Assembly (NCBI RefSeq): GCF_008297955.1
Contig: NZ_VTPY01000007.1
Coordinates: 244,952-308,951, forward strand
Length of the DNA: 64,000 nucleotides
From: Billgrantia pellis
GTDB taxonomy: Bacteria > Pseudomonadota > Gammaproteobacteria > Pseudomonadales > Halomonadaceae
Direction of reading: 5' to 3'
Positions 18,417 through 25,910 of the stretch are shown here, one piece after another. The translations under genes and the position numbers were made by a program. How positions within the stretch are numbered: position 1 is the stretch's first letter; each line of letters starts with the position of its first letter. Below the pieces are notes generated by a model. That model saw only the letters and a list, made by a program, of their open reading frames with translations, was not told where the DNA came from and searched no databases.

Positions 18417-19286
18417 ATGGATCTGACTCGACAGCGGGACACAGCAGCCGATATCGGGCGTTTGCAAGGGTTCGTGGCATGTCACTCGCGCCTGACGGTA
18501 CTGACCGGTGCCGGCGTCAGCACCGAGAGCGGCATTCCCGATTATCGCGACGCCAGCGGGGCGTGGAAAAGCGCCCCGCCCATGCAGCATCAACAGTTCA
18601 TGACCAGCCATGCCGCCCGGCAGCGCTACTGGGCGAGGGCGCTGGTGGGATTCCGCACGCTGCATGGAGCGCGTCCCGGCGCCGCTCATCGGGCCCTGGC
18701 CCGGTTGGAAGCCTCGGGTATCGTGCAGGGGCTCATCACGCAGAATGTCGATGGCCTGCATCAGAAAGCCGGTTCACGCCGGGTGATCGATCTGCATGGT
18801 CGCGCCGAACAGGTGCGCTGCATGGGATGCGGTGCGCTTCGAATGCGCCATGACCTGCATACCGAACTGGCCGAGCGTAATCCGCGCTGGCGGGAGATGA
18901 AGGCCAGTGTGCGCCCGGATGGGGATGCCGATCTGGAAACGGATTTCTCCGATTTCGACGTGCCCGGCTGTGGGCGCTGCGGTAGGGGTATCTGGAAGCC
19001 CGACGTGGTGTTCTTCGGCGATAGCGTGCCGCGCGAGCGGGTGGCGCGCGCCAGGGCGCTGGTCGACGCCGCCGAGGCACTGCTGGTGGTGGGATCGTCG
19101 CTGATGGTCTATTCCGGCTACCGCTTCGTGCGCCAGGCGGTCGAGGCGGGCAAGCCCGTCGCCTGTCTCAATCTCGGGCGCACCCGCGCCGATCCGCTCT
19201 ACGCGCTGAAGCTGGAGGCCCCGGTCGGGGATACGCTGACGGCCCTGGCCGATGCGGTCAGCGGAGGGGAACGAGTAACAAGCTGA
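18417..19286 (+). CDS. NAD-dependent protein deacylase, SIR2 (sirtuin) family
   Basis: Removes acyl groups from lysines using NAD. GAGVSTESGIPDYR (31-44), TQNVDGLHQKAG (108-119), catalytic His127 in DLHGR and a four-cysteine zinc site (Cys135, Cys138, Cys185, Cys188) are intact. The long insert between the zinc pairs and 289-aa size resemble the SIRT4-like class. ATG 18417 is preferred because GGAGGGA precedes it; an ATG at 18381 has none. The 3' end overlaps the convergent lipoprotein gene by 29 bp. Confidence 0.93.
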   Translation: MDLTRQRDTAADIGRLQGFVACHSRLTVLTGAGVSTESGIPDYRDASGAWKSAPPMQHQQFMTSHAARQRYWARALVGFRTLHGARPGAAHRALARLEASGIVQGLITQNVDGLHQKAGSRRVIDLHGRAEQVRCMGCGALRMRHDLHTELAERNPRWREMKASVRPDGDADLETDFSDFDVPGCGRCGRGIWKPDVVFFGDSVPRERVARARALVDAAEALLVVGSSLMVYSGYRFVRQAVEAGKPVACLNLGRTRADPLYALKLEAPVGDTLTALADAVSGGERVTS

Positions 19287-19653
19287 TCGGCGCGTCCGGT
19301 CGTGGCGTTTCCAGCTCGACGGACTCGGCCGTGGCGTGGGTCAGCCGCCCCTGCTGGCGCAGCGTCGCACTCAGGCGCAGTGTGCGAGCTGCCTCGAGCG
19401 CGCGCCGGTCGTAGCGCAGGACGACCGGCCAGGGGCCACTGTCGCTCGGCTCGACTTGGGTCTCGGCCAAGGGGCCGTCGGCATCGCTCAGGCGAACCCT
19501 CAACTCGGCGCCTTCGACGAGCCGAAACTGGGCGGGCGACTCCACTCGGATGGGAATCTCGGCGAAGTCGGGCGAGCCGGCACATCCTGCCAGCACCAGG
19601 CCCAGCGCGATGGAGGCATGGCGAAGGCGGCGAGGTGTGATTGTGGCGAACAT
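19258..19653 (-). CDS. YbaY-like outer-membrane lipoprotein
   Basis: A 131-aa lipoprotein. The N-terminus is basic, then hydrophobic, ending in the lipobox LAGC (Cys at residue 23). The remainder is a small beta-rich domain (AEIPIRVESPAQFRLVEGAELRVRLSD) resembling the YbaY / type III secretion lipoprotein chaperone domain. Role unknown. Its last 29 bases overlap the sirtuin gene tail-to-tail. It follows the SUI1-type gene by 13 bp, so the two are probably cotranscribed. Confidence 0.8.
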   Translation of the reverse strand: MFATITPRRLRHASIALGLVLAGCAGSPDFAEIPIRVESPAQFRLVEGAELRVRLSDADGPLAETQVEPSDSGPWPVVLRYDRRALEAARTLRLSATLRQQGRLTHATAESVELETPRPDAPISLLLVPLR

Positions 19654-19666
19654 GGTCGTCTCCTGT

Positions 19667-20041
19667 TCAGCCGCCGGCCAGCTTGACGCGATAGCCGTGG
19701 CGCTCCAGTTCGGCCTTGAGCGTCTCGCGATGGTCGCCCTGGATCTCGAGGATGCCGTTACGCAGCGATCCGCCGGTGCCGCAGCGCTGCTTGAGTGTCT
19801 TGGCCAGTGCCTTGAGTTCCGCGTCGGGGAGCGGCACGCCGCTCACCGTCGTTACGCCCTTGCCCTTGCGTCCGCTGGTTTCCCGACGAATTCGCACAAT
19901 GCCGTCGAGCGCTGCGATGCGCTCTTGTTCGGCCAGTGCGGCGCAGCGGCACTCGGCGAGGGGAGAGCGGCAGTCGGGGCAGATATCACCGTGCTCGGTA
20001 GAGTAGACCAGGCCGCGCAACTGATCCTGCAGAGAGGCCAT
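19667..20041 (-). CDS. yciH: SUI1-family translation initiation factor-like protein (YciH)
   Basis: A 124-aa homologue of eukaryotic eIF1/SUI1. A short Cys-rich N-terminus (CPDCRSPLAECRC) precedes the SUI1 domain (residues ~45-124), with the typical RETSGRKGKGVTTVSGVPL and KQRCGTGGSLRNGILEIQGDHRE blocks. The ATG at 20041 follows AAGGAGC and matches the family start MxSLxDQLRxLVYST. In E. coli YciH can influence start-codon fidelity. Confidence 0.92.
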   Translation of the reverse strand: MASLQDQLRGLVYSTEHGDICPDCRSPLAECRCAALAEQERIAALDGIVRIRRETSGRKGKGVTTVSGVPLPDAELKALAKTLKQRCGTGGSLRNGILEIQGDHRETLKAELERHGYRVKLAGG

Positions 20042-20128
20042 GTGGGGCTCCTTGCGCTGTCGATATGGCGTGATGATAACGCCACGGCGCGGGTTCTGCA
20101 TGTCGCGGGCGGCTTTCGGACCGTGTGC

Positions 20129-20833
20129 TCAACGCCCGAGCGCCACCTGGCGGTAGTCCATGGCCCGGGCGTGAACGAGGTTCTCGATGACGGTGGGCAA
20201 CTGGTACATGCTGCTGATCATGATGGCGCCTTCGGGGGTTTCCTCGGCATCAGGGAAGCGGTTGAGATGGACCACCGTCATGCCGGCATCCAGTGCGGCC
20301 CGTACCCCGACCAAGGCATCGTCCACGGCGATGCAGTCCTCGGGATCGAATCCCATGCCTTGGGCGGCATGAAGATAGAGGCGAGGGTCGGGCTTCCAGC
20401 AGTTGGCGGTGTAACCGCTGTAGAGATGGCGGCCGAAGACGTCGGCGAGACCGATCGCCTCGAGGGAAGTGCGGATCTTGTTCTCCGGTCCGTTCGAGAC
20501 CACGCCACAGGGGAAATCGGCCAGGGCGTTGAGCGCCTCGCGCGCGCCGGTAATGGCCGTCAGTTCGGTTGCCAGGCGTCGATTGAGATTGCTGCGCATC
20601 TCGGTCTCGGTTTCGGCTAGGTGCAGCGGGTCGACGCTGCCATAGCGATCCTCGAGGGCGGCCACAATGTTGCGAAAGCGGCTGCCGCGAAACTCGCCCA
20701 TGTAGTCGCTGGCCTGGAAGGGTAGCCCCAGCCGGGTCAGGCTGACGGCCATTTCGGCCGCCAGCAGGGGCTCGCTGTCGACCAGCGTGCCGTCGCAATC
20801 GAACAACAGGCAGAGGGGGCGGATCATCACCAA
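20129..20833 (-). CDS. HAD-superfamily phosphatase, YieH-like (copy 1)
   Basis: A 234-aa HAD subfamily IA hydrolase. Motif I FDCDGTLVDSE, motif II VVSNGPENK, motif III K in CWKPDPRLY and motif IV IAVDDALVG are all present. It resembles E. coli YieH (6-phosphogluconate phosphatase) but the substrate is unproven. A second start at 20827 (MIRPL) is possible. A paralogue with the same layout lies at 23178-23870. Confidence 0.88.
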   Translation of the reverse strand: MVMIRPLCLLFDCDGTLVDSEPLLAAEMAVSLTRLGLPFQASDYMGEFRGSRFRNIVAALEDRYGSVDPLHLAETETEMRSNLNRRLATELTAITGAREALNALADFPCGVVSNGPENKIRTSLEAIGLADVFGRHLYSGYTANCWKPDPRLYLHAAQGMGFDPEDCIAVDDALVGVRAALDAGMTVVHLNRFPDAEETPEGAIMISSMYQLPTVIENLVHARAMDYRQVALGR

Positions 20834-21297
20834 TATCCTTCGCAGTCAGGGACTGTCGAGCACCATACCCATGGTATCGGCAAGCGCCGGAAAAAATTGA
20901 GGCTGAGGCAGGCCCATTCCCATCTCGCCGCGCTGACAGGTTAGTGAACGCTGTTTCCTAAGTATTGCGCCATACCGCCGTCGCTTCAAGTCCAGCGAGG
21001 ACAAGCAGGGCGCTTATTGCCCAAAAGGGAGCTCGCTGGGCAGGGCATGCCTGCCTAGATGAGACTCATGTGTCAGAAATGGTCATCGCGCGAGCGCCTT
21101 TCTCGCTCCGTAAGGTACACGTTATCGTTTTTTCAACTTTTTGATAAAAAAGGGTTTTTATTCTATCTGGCCAAGCTGGCCCAACAGCTGCAGGTACAGG
21201 ATGAGTACGATATGCCGGCGGAAATGCCAGCCGGCATGACATGAAGCCAAGGCTTCAACACTGCAAACTCGCGTTCAACTCCATTGGAGGTGCGAAC
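20834..21297. other. 464-bp intergenic region with an AT-rich patch
   Basis: Divergent gap between the HAD gene and the glycine-rich protein gene. Most is GC-rich, but 21117-21172 is strikingly AT-rich (runs of T and A around TTTTTGATAAAAAAGGG), unlike its surroundings, and probably holds the promoter or an AT-rich activator site for the + gene. A 61-codon open frame at 21059-21244 crosses it without a ribosome site and looks fortuitous. Confidence 0.5.
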
Positions 21298-21717
21298 ATG
21301 ATGTCCAAGGAATTTCTCAAGAAAATCGGCATTGTCGGTATCACGCTTGGCCTGACCGCCAGCCCGCTGGCACTTGCCGACTTCCATGAAGAAGAGGACG
21401 AGGGTGCCATGCCACAGGAAACGGTGCCGGGAGCTGAATCTGGTGCCGGTGCCGGTGCCGATAGCGACATGGGTGTTGGTACCGATTCCGCTGGTGGCGA
21501 TGCCGGAATGGGCGGTAGCGCCGAAGGCGGCGCTGGCGTTGGCGCGGGTACCGATTCTAGTGTCGGGGGCGGTACCGGGGCAGGTGCCGATGTAGGTGCC
21601 GGTGCGGAAGGTGACACCGGGTTCGAAACCAATGACGAGTTCGAGACTGACGAGTGGGAAGAAGAGAACGAAGAGGAAGAATGGGAAGAGGATCAGGATG
21701 ACGACCAGGATTGGTAA
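21298..21717 (+). CDS. Secreted glycine-rich, acidic low-complexity protein
   Basis: Function unknown. The 139-aa product has a signal peptide (KKIGIVGITLGLTASPLALA, cleavage about residue 24), a middle section of Gly/Ala/Asp/Ser-Val repeats (SGAGAGADS, GTDS, GVGAGTDSSVGGGTG) and a C-terminal tail that is nearly all Glu, Asp and Trp. TTGGAGG precedes tandem ATGs at 21298 and 21301. The acidic repeats could bind calcium or other cations, which is an inference. Two + strand terminators follow within 300 bp. Confidence 0.7.
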   Translation: MMSKEFLKKIGIVGITLGLTASPLALADFHEEEDEGAMPQETVPGAESGAGAGADSDMGVGTDSAGGDAGMGGSAEGGAGVGAGTDSSVGGGTGAGADVGAGAEGDTGFETNDEFETDEWEEENEEEEWEEDQDDDQDW

Positions 21718-21904
21718 GGTCTGACGCCCACGGAAGGGCTTGGCAACAAGGAGGATGCCGTCTGTTTCGATCTTCGCAGCGGCACGGAGACACAAATTGC
21801 CAAGGAAGGCGATGAGATCGGAACAGAACAGACCAAGGCTCAAGGATGGGCCATAGCCGCAGGGATGCGGCGTGTCACCTGAAGGCTTTCAACAGCCGCC
21901 TCGG

Positions 21905-21938
21905 ATCCGCCCCGGTCATGCCGGGGCGGATTTTGTCT
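21905..21938 (+). terminator. Rho-independent terminator
   Basis: Perfect 11-bp GC-rich stem ATCCGCCCCGG / CCGGGGCGGAT, 5-base loop, then TTTGTCTT. Lies 188 bp after the glycine-rich protein gene. Confidence 0.88.
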
Positions 21939-21978
21939 TGTCAGGGGCCGAGAACAGAAAGCGATGACATAGCTGCTT

Positions 21979-22010
21979 GTCCGGCAGGATGCTGCCGGAC
22001 CCTTTTTCTC
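21979..22010 (+). terminator. Second Rho-independent terminator
   Basis: 9-bp stem GTCCGGCAG / CTGCCGGAC with GATG loop, followed by CCTTTTTCTC. Reads + strand; it backs up the terminator 40 bp upstream and protects the convergent - strand gene ending at 22023. Confidence 0.85.
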
Positions 22011-22022
22011 GCTTTCCGTACG

Positions 22023-22607
22023 TTATTCGCCCGGTTCCGCTGGCTCGGCCGCTTCGCGCGCCTCGGTCTCGATGAGGTCGCCGTTCGGTGAAAGCAGGTA
22101 CCAATGGCCGCCCATGTGCTCGACATCTTGGCCGAGGGCGTCGCCGGGGTAGACGTCGCGGGCAAAGAAATAGAGCGGCCAGCCATCGTAGGTGACTTGC
22201 CGCGTACCGTCGTCGCGCTCGATGGCGCCGAGCCGGTCGTCGTCGACCCCGTCGCCGGCAACGGGGGGGGCCTCGGTGGTATAAGGCGGCCAGGCGATGG
22301 CGCAACTTTCCTTGCACGTGCTGTAGTCGCCACCCTGTTCGTCCCGGTCGAAAAGATAAAGACTCTTGCCGTCCTGATTGGTGAGGTAGCGACCGTAGGG
22401 GGCTTTCTCGCTGACCGTTACCTTGGCCCGATCGACCGGGTCCGACGTGGCATCCAACTGGTCCTCGTTCTCTGCGGGACTCATGCCTTCCACCTGCATG
22501 GGATCGTCGCCATCGGTTTCCGCGGTATCCGGTGCGGCCATGGCCAGAGACGATCCGGCGAGTACTACCATGGCACTCGCCAGACGCAAGAGTCGCGTGC
22601 TCGACAT
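22023..22607 (-). CDS. Exported COG4315-type repeat protein
   Basis: A 194-aa protein with a signal peptide (VVLAGSSLAMA, cleavage about residue 25), a disordered Asp/Glu-rich linker and two copies of the short domain seen in COG4315 predicted lipoproteins: YLTNQDGKSLYLFDRD with CKESCAIAWPPY, then VTYDGWPLYFFARD near the C-terminus. The two cysteines likely form a disulfide. Function unknown; such proteins are common in envelopes of proteobacteria. The lipobox Cys is absent, so it is probably a soluble periplasmic protein. Confidence 0.8.
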   Translation of the reverse strand: MSSTRLLRLASAMVVLAGSSLAMAAPDTAETDGDDPMQVEGMSPAENEDQLDATSDPVDRAKVTVSEKAPYGRYLTNQDGKSLYLFDRDEQGGDYSTCKESCAIAWPPYTTEAPPVAGDGVDDDRLGAIERDDGTRQVTYDGWPLYFFARDVYPGDALGQDVEHMGGHWYLLSPNGDLIETEAREAAEPAEPGE

Positions 22608-22710
22608 CGTATCAGCCCTCCTGAGTGAAGCCTGTCTATTTCACTCTAGGAGGCATGAACGAATTGTGGCAAGGACGAGGACGAGCGTCGTCATGCCCTC
22701 GCCTCGCCGA

Positions 22711-23064
22711 TCATTTCCGGGAAAGGCGGCGCGAGTTGGCACTGCTGCGGCGATGATAAGGCTGCATCGAGCGGCGGCTCGTCACCCACCAGGGGGTGGT
22801 CTGGCCGAACATCATGCCGAGCATGGCTTTCTGCAGCACGAGACCGGTTTCCATACCGGCTTCTATCTTCTCGCTCACCATGCGCTGGTTTTCCTTGATC
22901 ATTCTGGCACTGGCAGGGGATTGGGTCTGCCACAGGTTGTGGCGCATGGCAATGGTTGAAAAGGAAGATGTCCAGAGTTCGGTCATCATCACGCCGAGCT
23001 TCCAAACATCCATCATCGCCGCAGGCGTGACGGGTATCAGGGGGAACGAGTTACGGGTTGGCAT
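22711..23064 (-). CDS. Small hypothetical protein, phasin-like helical character
   Basis: A 117-aa protein, Met/Ser/Thr-rich and predicted helical. A conserved-looking core runs MMTELWTSSFSTIAMRHNLWQ and ARMIKENQRMVSEKIEAGMETG. The pattern recalls small proteins annotated near polyhydroxyalkanoate genes, but the resemblance is weak and no function is assigned. CAAGGAGGTCAAG precedes the ATG, supporting the start. The C-terminal 15 residues are Arg/Ser-rich. Confidence 0.65.
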   Translation of the reverse strand: MPTRNSFPLIPVTPAAMMDVWKLGVMMTELWTSSFSTIAMRHNLWQTQSPASARMIKENQRMVSEKIEAGMETGLVLQKAMLGMMFGQTTPWWVTSRRSMQPYHRRSSANSRRLSRK

Positions 23065-23177
23065 CTTGACCTCCTTGTCCGTGTGGGGCGTCGCAGCTCA
23101 CCTTAACACACTTAGGCCATCTCATGCTGCAATGCAATATTGCCTGAGCCAAGAAGAACCCATCCCTTCAGGTGAGG

Positions 23178-23870
23178 TCAGGGAAGGCACTTGGCGCTGT
23201 TCCGAAGCCGAGTGAGCCTGGCCACGGCGGCCGGCAATTCACTGGCGTGATGAATGGCGATGGACCCGGTTGGCGTCGTTTCCACGTCGGGGAAATGGTT
23301 GAGGTGGATCACCTGCATGCCGGCCGCGAGGCCAGCGGCGACGCCGACGGCGGCGTCGTCGATCACCACGCAGCGCTCCGGCGGGTGCCCCATGGCCTCG
23401 GCCGCCTTGAGGTAGAGAGCGGGGTCCGGCTTCCAGACGCCCAAGGTATAGGCACTGAACAGGTTGTCGCCGAAGTGATGCGTGAAGCCGACGCTCTCCA
23501 TGGCGCAGCGAATCTTGCGTTCGGGGCCATTGGACACCACCGCACGAGGATGCCCGCTCAGGGCTCCCAACGCTTCGGCCATGCCGGCGATCGGGACCAG
23601 ACGTTCGCGCATGCGCGCTTCCATCAGCGCCCGCATCTCGTTCTCCATGGCTTGACGCCGGGCGACGCTGAGGGACTGATGGCGGCTCTCCAGTTCGAGC
23701 ACGATCGACAGGAAGCGAACGCCGCGGAATTCGTCCATGTATTGCATCGCAGTGAAGGGCAGCCCATGGCGAGGCAGGACCTCGGCCATGACGTCGGCGA
23801 GCAGGATTTCGCTATCGACCAAAGTGCCGTCGGAGTCGAAGAGCAGGCAGAGCGGAGCGGGCATGAGCAA
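23178..23870 (-). CDS. HAD-superfamily phosphatase, YieH-like (copy 2)
   Basis: A 230-aa HAD subfamily IA hydrolase with motif I FDSDGTLVDSE, VVSNGPERK, GVWKPDPALY and VVIDDAAVG. It is clearly a paralogue of the product of 20129-20833: shared blocks include PLCLLFDxDGTLVDSE, EFRG-RF, VVSNGPE-KIR and HLN-FPD-E-TP. The residue after the nucleophile Asp is Ser here, Cys in the other copy. Substrate unknown. It ends upstream of the 117-aa gene on the same strand. Confidence 0.87.
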   Translation of the reverse strand: MLMPAPLCLLFDSDGTLVDSEILLADVMAEVLPRHGLPFTAMQYMDEFRGVRFLSIVLELESRHQSLSVARRQAMENEMRALMEARMRERLVPIAGMAEALGALSGHPRAVVSNGPERKIRCAMESVGFTHHFGDNLFSAYTLGVWKPDPALYLKAAEAMGHPPERCVVIDDAAVGVAAGLAAGMQVIHLNHFPDVETTPTGSIAIHHASELPAAVARLTRLRNSAKCLP

Positions 23871-23921
23871 CCTCGTTGGTGAGAGGCGTCACGCCGACAT
23901 GGCGGCGACGTGACGCATGGG

Positions 23922-24896
23922 TTAGACGAAAGCCGCCTCGTTGACCAGGCTGATCGGTCGCTTGCCATCGAGCGCGAGCAGGATGTTGTCCACCGCGCGT
24001 TGGGCCATGGCATCGCGGGTCTCGTGGGTCGCCGAACCGATGTGCGGCAGCGCCACCACGTTGGGCATGTGCGGCAGCGGCGACTCCGGCGAGAGCGGCT
24101 CCTGCTCGAACACGTCGAGCCCGGCGGCATGAATCTCGCCGTTCTCCAGCGCGCCGATCAGCGCCGCTTCGTCGACCACCTTGCCGCGGGCGATGTTGAC
24201 GAAGATCGCCGAGCGCTTCATCAGGCCGAATTCACGCTTGCCGATCAGGTGCGTCGTCTCGGCCGACAGCGGCACGGTCACGCAGACGAAGTCGCTCTGG
24301 ACCAGCAGCTCGTCCAACTCGCAGCGCACAACGCCCAGTTCCCGCTCCAGCTCGGGCTTGGGCGAGGCGTTGGAATAGAGCACCTGCATGCCGAAGCCCA
24401 GTGCGCCGCGGCGGGCCACGGCGGCGCCGATACGGCCAAGGCCGATCATGCCCAGCGTCTTGCCGTGCACGTCGCTGCCGAACTGCGCCTCGCCGATGCT
24501 CTCCCGCCAGTCGCCGCGCTTGACGAACTCGGCCAGCTCCACTGCGCGTCTGGCCGTTGCCATGATCAGCAGGAAGCCGGTGTCGGCGGTGGTCTCGGTA
24601 AGCACGTCCGGGGTGTTGCACAGCAGGATGCCGCGTTGGGTCAGCGCCTCGACGGGGTAGTTGTCGTAGCCCACCGAGATGCTGGCGATGGCCTCGAGGT
24701 GCGGCGCCTGGTCGAGCAGCTCGGGGGTGATGGCAAGGCTCGAGCCGACGATACCGTGGGCCTTGCCCAGCGCTTCGCGAAAGCCGGGATCGTCGGTGTT
24801 CTTCAGGGCTTCGAAGTAGTCGACATGAAAGCGCTGCTTGAGCTGATCGAGATGCGTCGGCTTGAGGCGGCTGTAGGCGACGATGCGTTTTGTCAT
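23922..24896 (-). CDS. kguD: 2-hydroxyacid dehydrogenase, 2-ketogluconate (6-phosphate) reductase-like
   Basis: D-isomer-specific 2-hydroxyacid dehydrogenase, 324 aa. The Rossmann motif is GLGRIGAAVARR, with the ARGKVVDE and LPHIGSATHET blocks supplying the catalytic Arg and His regions. Because a KguK-like kinase and a LacI regulator lie immediately upstream, it probably acts as KguD, reducing 2-keto-6-phosphogluconate to 6-phosphogluconate; 2-ketogluconate/glyoxylate reductase (GhrB) is the alternative. Third gene of the operon, 30 bp after the kinase. Confidence 0.85.
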   Translation of the reverse strand: MTKRIVAYSRLKPTHLDQLKQRFHVDYFEALKNTDDPGFREALGKAHGIVGSSLAITPELLDQAPHLEAIASISVGYDNYPVEALTQRGILLCNTPDVLTETTADTGFLLIMATARRAVELAEFVKRGDWRESIGEAQFGSDVHGKTLGMIGLGRIGAAVARRGALGFGMQVLYSNASPKPELERELGVVRCELDELLVQSDFVCVTVPLSAETTHLIGKREFGLMKRSAIFVNIARGKVVDEAALIGALENGEIHAAGLDVFEQEPLSPESPLPHMPNVVALPHIGSATHETRDAMAQRAVDNILLALDGKRPISLVNEAAFV

Positions 24897-24926
24897 TGTC
24901 TCGCTCCGGGTTGGTCTGGCGGTCAG

Positions 24927-25910
24927 TTATGGCAAGTCTGGCAGGTTGCGCTCGAGCTCGGTCAGGCGCGTGCGGCTCGGCAGGCCCTCCATGTCGCCCT
25001 GCACCTGCACGGCCTCGGCGCCGATCAGATTGCCGCGGCGTGCAGCGGCCTGGGGGGAGAGGCCATCGAGCAGGGCGCTGATTACGCCCACGGCGAAGCC
25101 GTCCCCGGCGCCCACGGTGTCCACGACATGCGTGACCGGGAAACCCGGCACGGTGGCTTCCGCTTCGCGGCCGCCCAGCACGCCGCGGTAGTAGGCGCCC
25201 TCCGGCCCGAGCTTGAGGAATACGGCCCGGGCGCCGCGCTCGAGATAGAAGGCGGCGATATCGCGGGGCGTGTCGAGCCCGGTCAGCAGGCGGCCCTCGG
25301 CCAGGCCCGGCAGCACCCAGTCGGCCTTGGCCGCCATGGCGTTGAGTGTCTCACGCATCGCGTTTTCGCTGGGCCACAGACTGGGGCGCAGATTGGGATC
25401 GAAGGAGAGGCTGGCGCCGTGAGCGTGGGCCTGGTCGAGCATGTGCCAGGTAAGCTCCCGGCAGCTGTCGGAAAGCGCTGGGGGGATGCCGGTGGCATGC
25501 AGGTGGCGAGCGGCGACGAAGTCCACCTGGGCGGCATCCGCCGGCATTAAATGGCTGGCGGCGCTGCCACGGCGGAAATACGCCACCTTGGGATCGGCGC
25601 CACCCTCGGCGCGTTCCTTGAATACCAGACCGGTCGCGTGGTCGGGGTCCTGGCGCATGTAGCGGCAATCGAGCCCCTCGGACTCAAGCGCTTGCCGTAG
25701 ATAAGTGCCGAAACCGTCCAGGCCGACACGGCTCAGCCAGCCAACCCGGAAACCGAGCCGGGCGAGGCCAATAGCAACGTTGGTATCGGCCCCCGCAATA
25801 CCGCGCCGGAAGCATTCCACGTCGGCCAGCGCGCCGGTTGTCTCGGCCACGAACAGGGCCATGGCCTCGCCGAAGGCGAGAATCTCGGGGGGGGAGGCGT
25901 TCGTGTTCAT
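24927..25910 (-). CDS. kguK: PfkB-family sugar kinase, 2-ketogluconate kinase-like
   Basis: Ribokinase-type kinase, 327 aa. N-terminal ILAFGEAMALFVAE, central RRGIAGADTNVAIGLARLGF and the C-terminal DTVGAGDGFAVG (catalytic Asp270) are intact. The sequence reads like pseudomonad 2-ketogluconate kinase; 2-keto-3-deoxygluconate kinase is the alternative. The start at 25910 overlaps the regulator stop as ATGA, with AAGGA upstream; an ATG at 25916 has no room for a ribosome site. Confidence 0.87.
   Translation of the reverse strand: MNTNASPPEILAFGEAMALFVAETTGALADVECFRRGIAGADTNVAIGLARLGFRVGWLSRVGLDGFGTYLRQALESEGLDCRYMRQDPDHATGLVFKERAEGGADPKVAYFRRGSAASHLMPADAAQVDFVAARHLHATGIPPALSDSCRELTWHMLDQAHAHGASLSFDPNLRPSLWPSENAMRETLNAMAAKADWVLPGLAEGRLLTGLDTPRDIAAFYLERGARAVFLKLGPEGAYYRGVLGGREAEATVPGFPVTHVVDTVGAGDGFAVGVISALLDGLSPQAAARRGNLIGAEAVQVQGDMEGLPSRTRLTELERNLPDLP

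Noticed and set aside
16609..19286. RNase T2, NERD and sirtuin as an anti-phage island
   Set aside because: The RNase is exported and follows dgt, the genes are in different orientations, and no defence partner or mobile signature is near; ordinary housekeeping explanations suffice.
21059..21244. 61-codon + strand frame across the AT-rich patch
   Set aside because: No ribosome site and unusual composition; more likely promoter DNA.
21163..21843. 226-codon minus-strand frame opposite the Gly-rich gene, rich in Phe/Leu/Val
   Set aside because: Hydrophobic residues are the mirror of the acidic codons of the + strand gene; no ribosome site.
21718..21882. 54 in-frame codons after the TAA of the Gly-rich gene
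   Set aside because: No start with proper spacing, no recognisable domain, and no sign of recoding; chance open frame.
23910..25550. 546-codon + strand frame antisense to kguD and kguK
   Set aside because: Both minus-strand genes have clear family motifs; this is a high-GC shadow.
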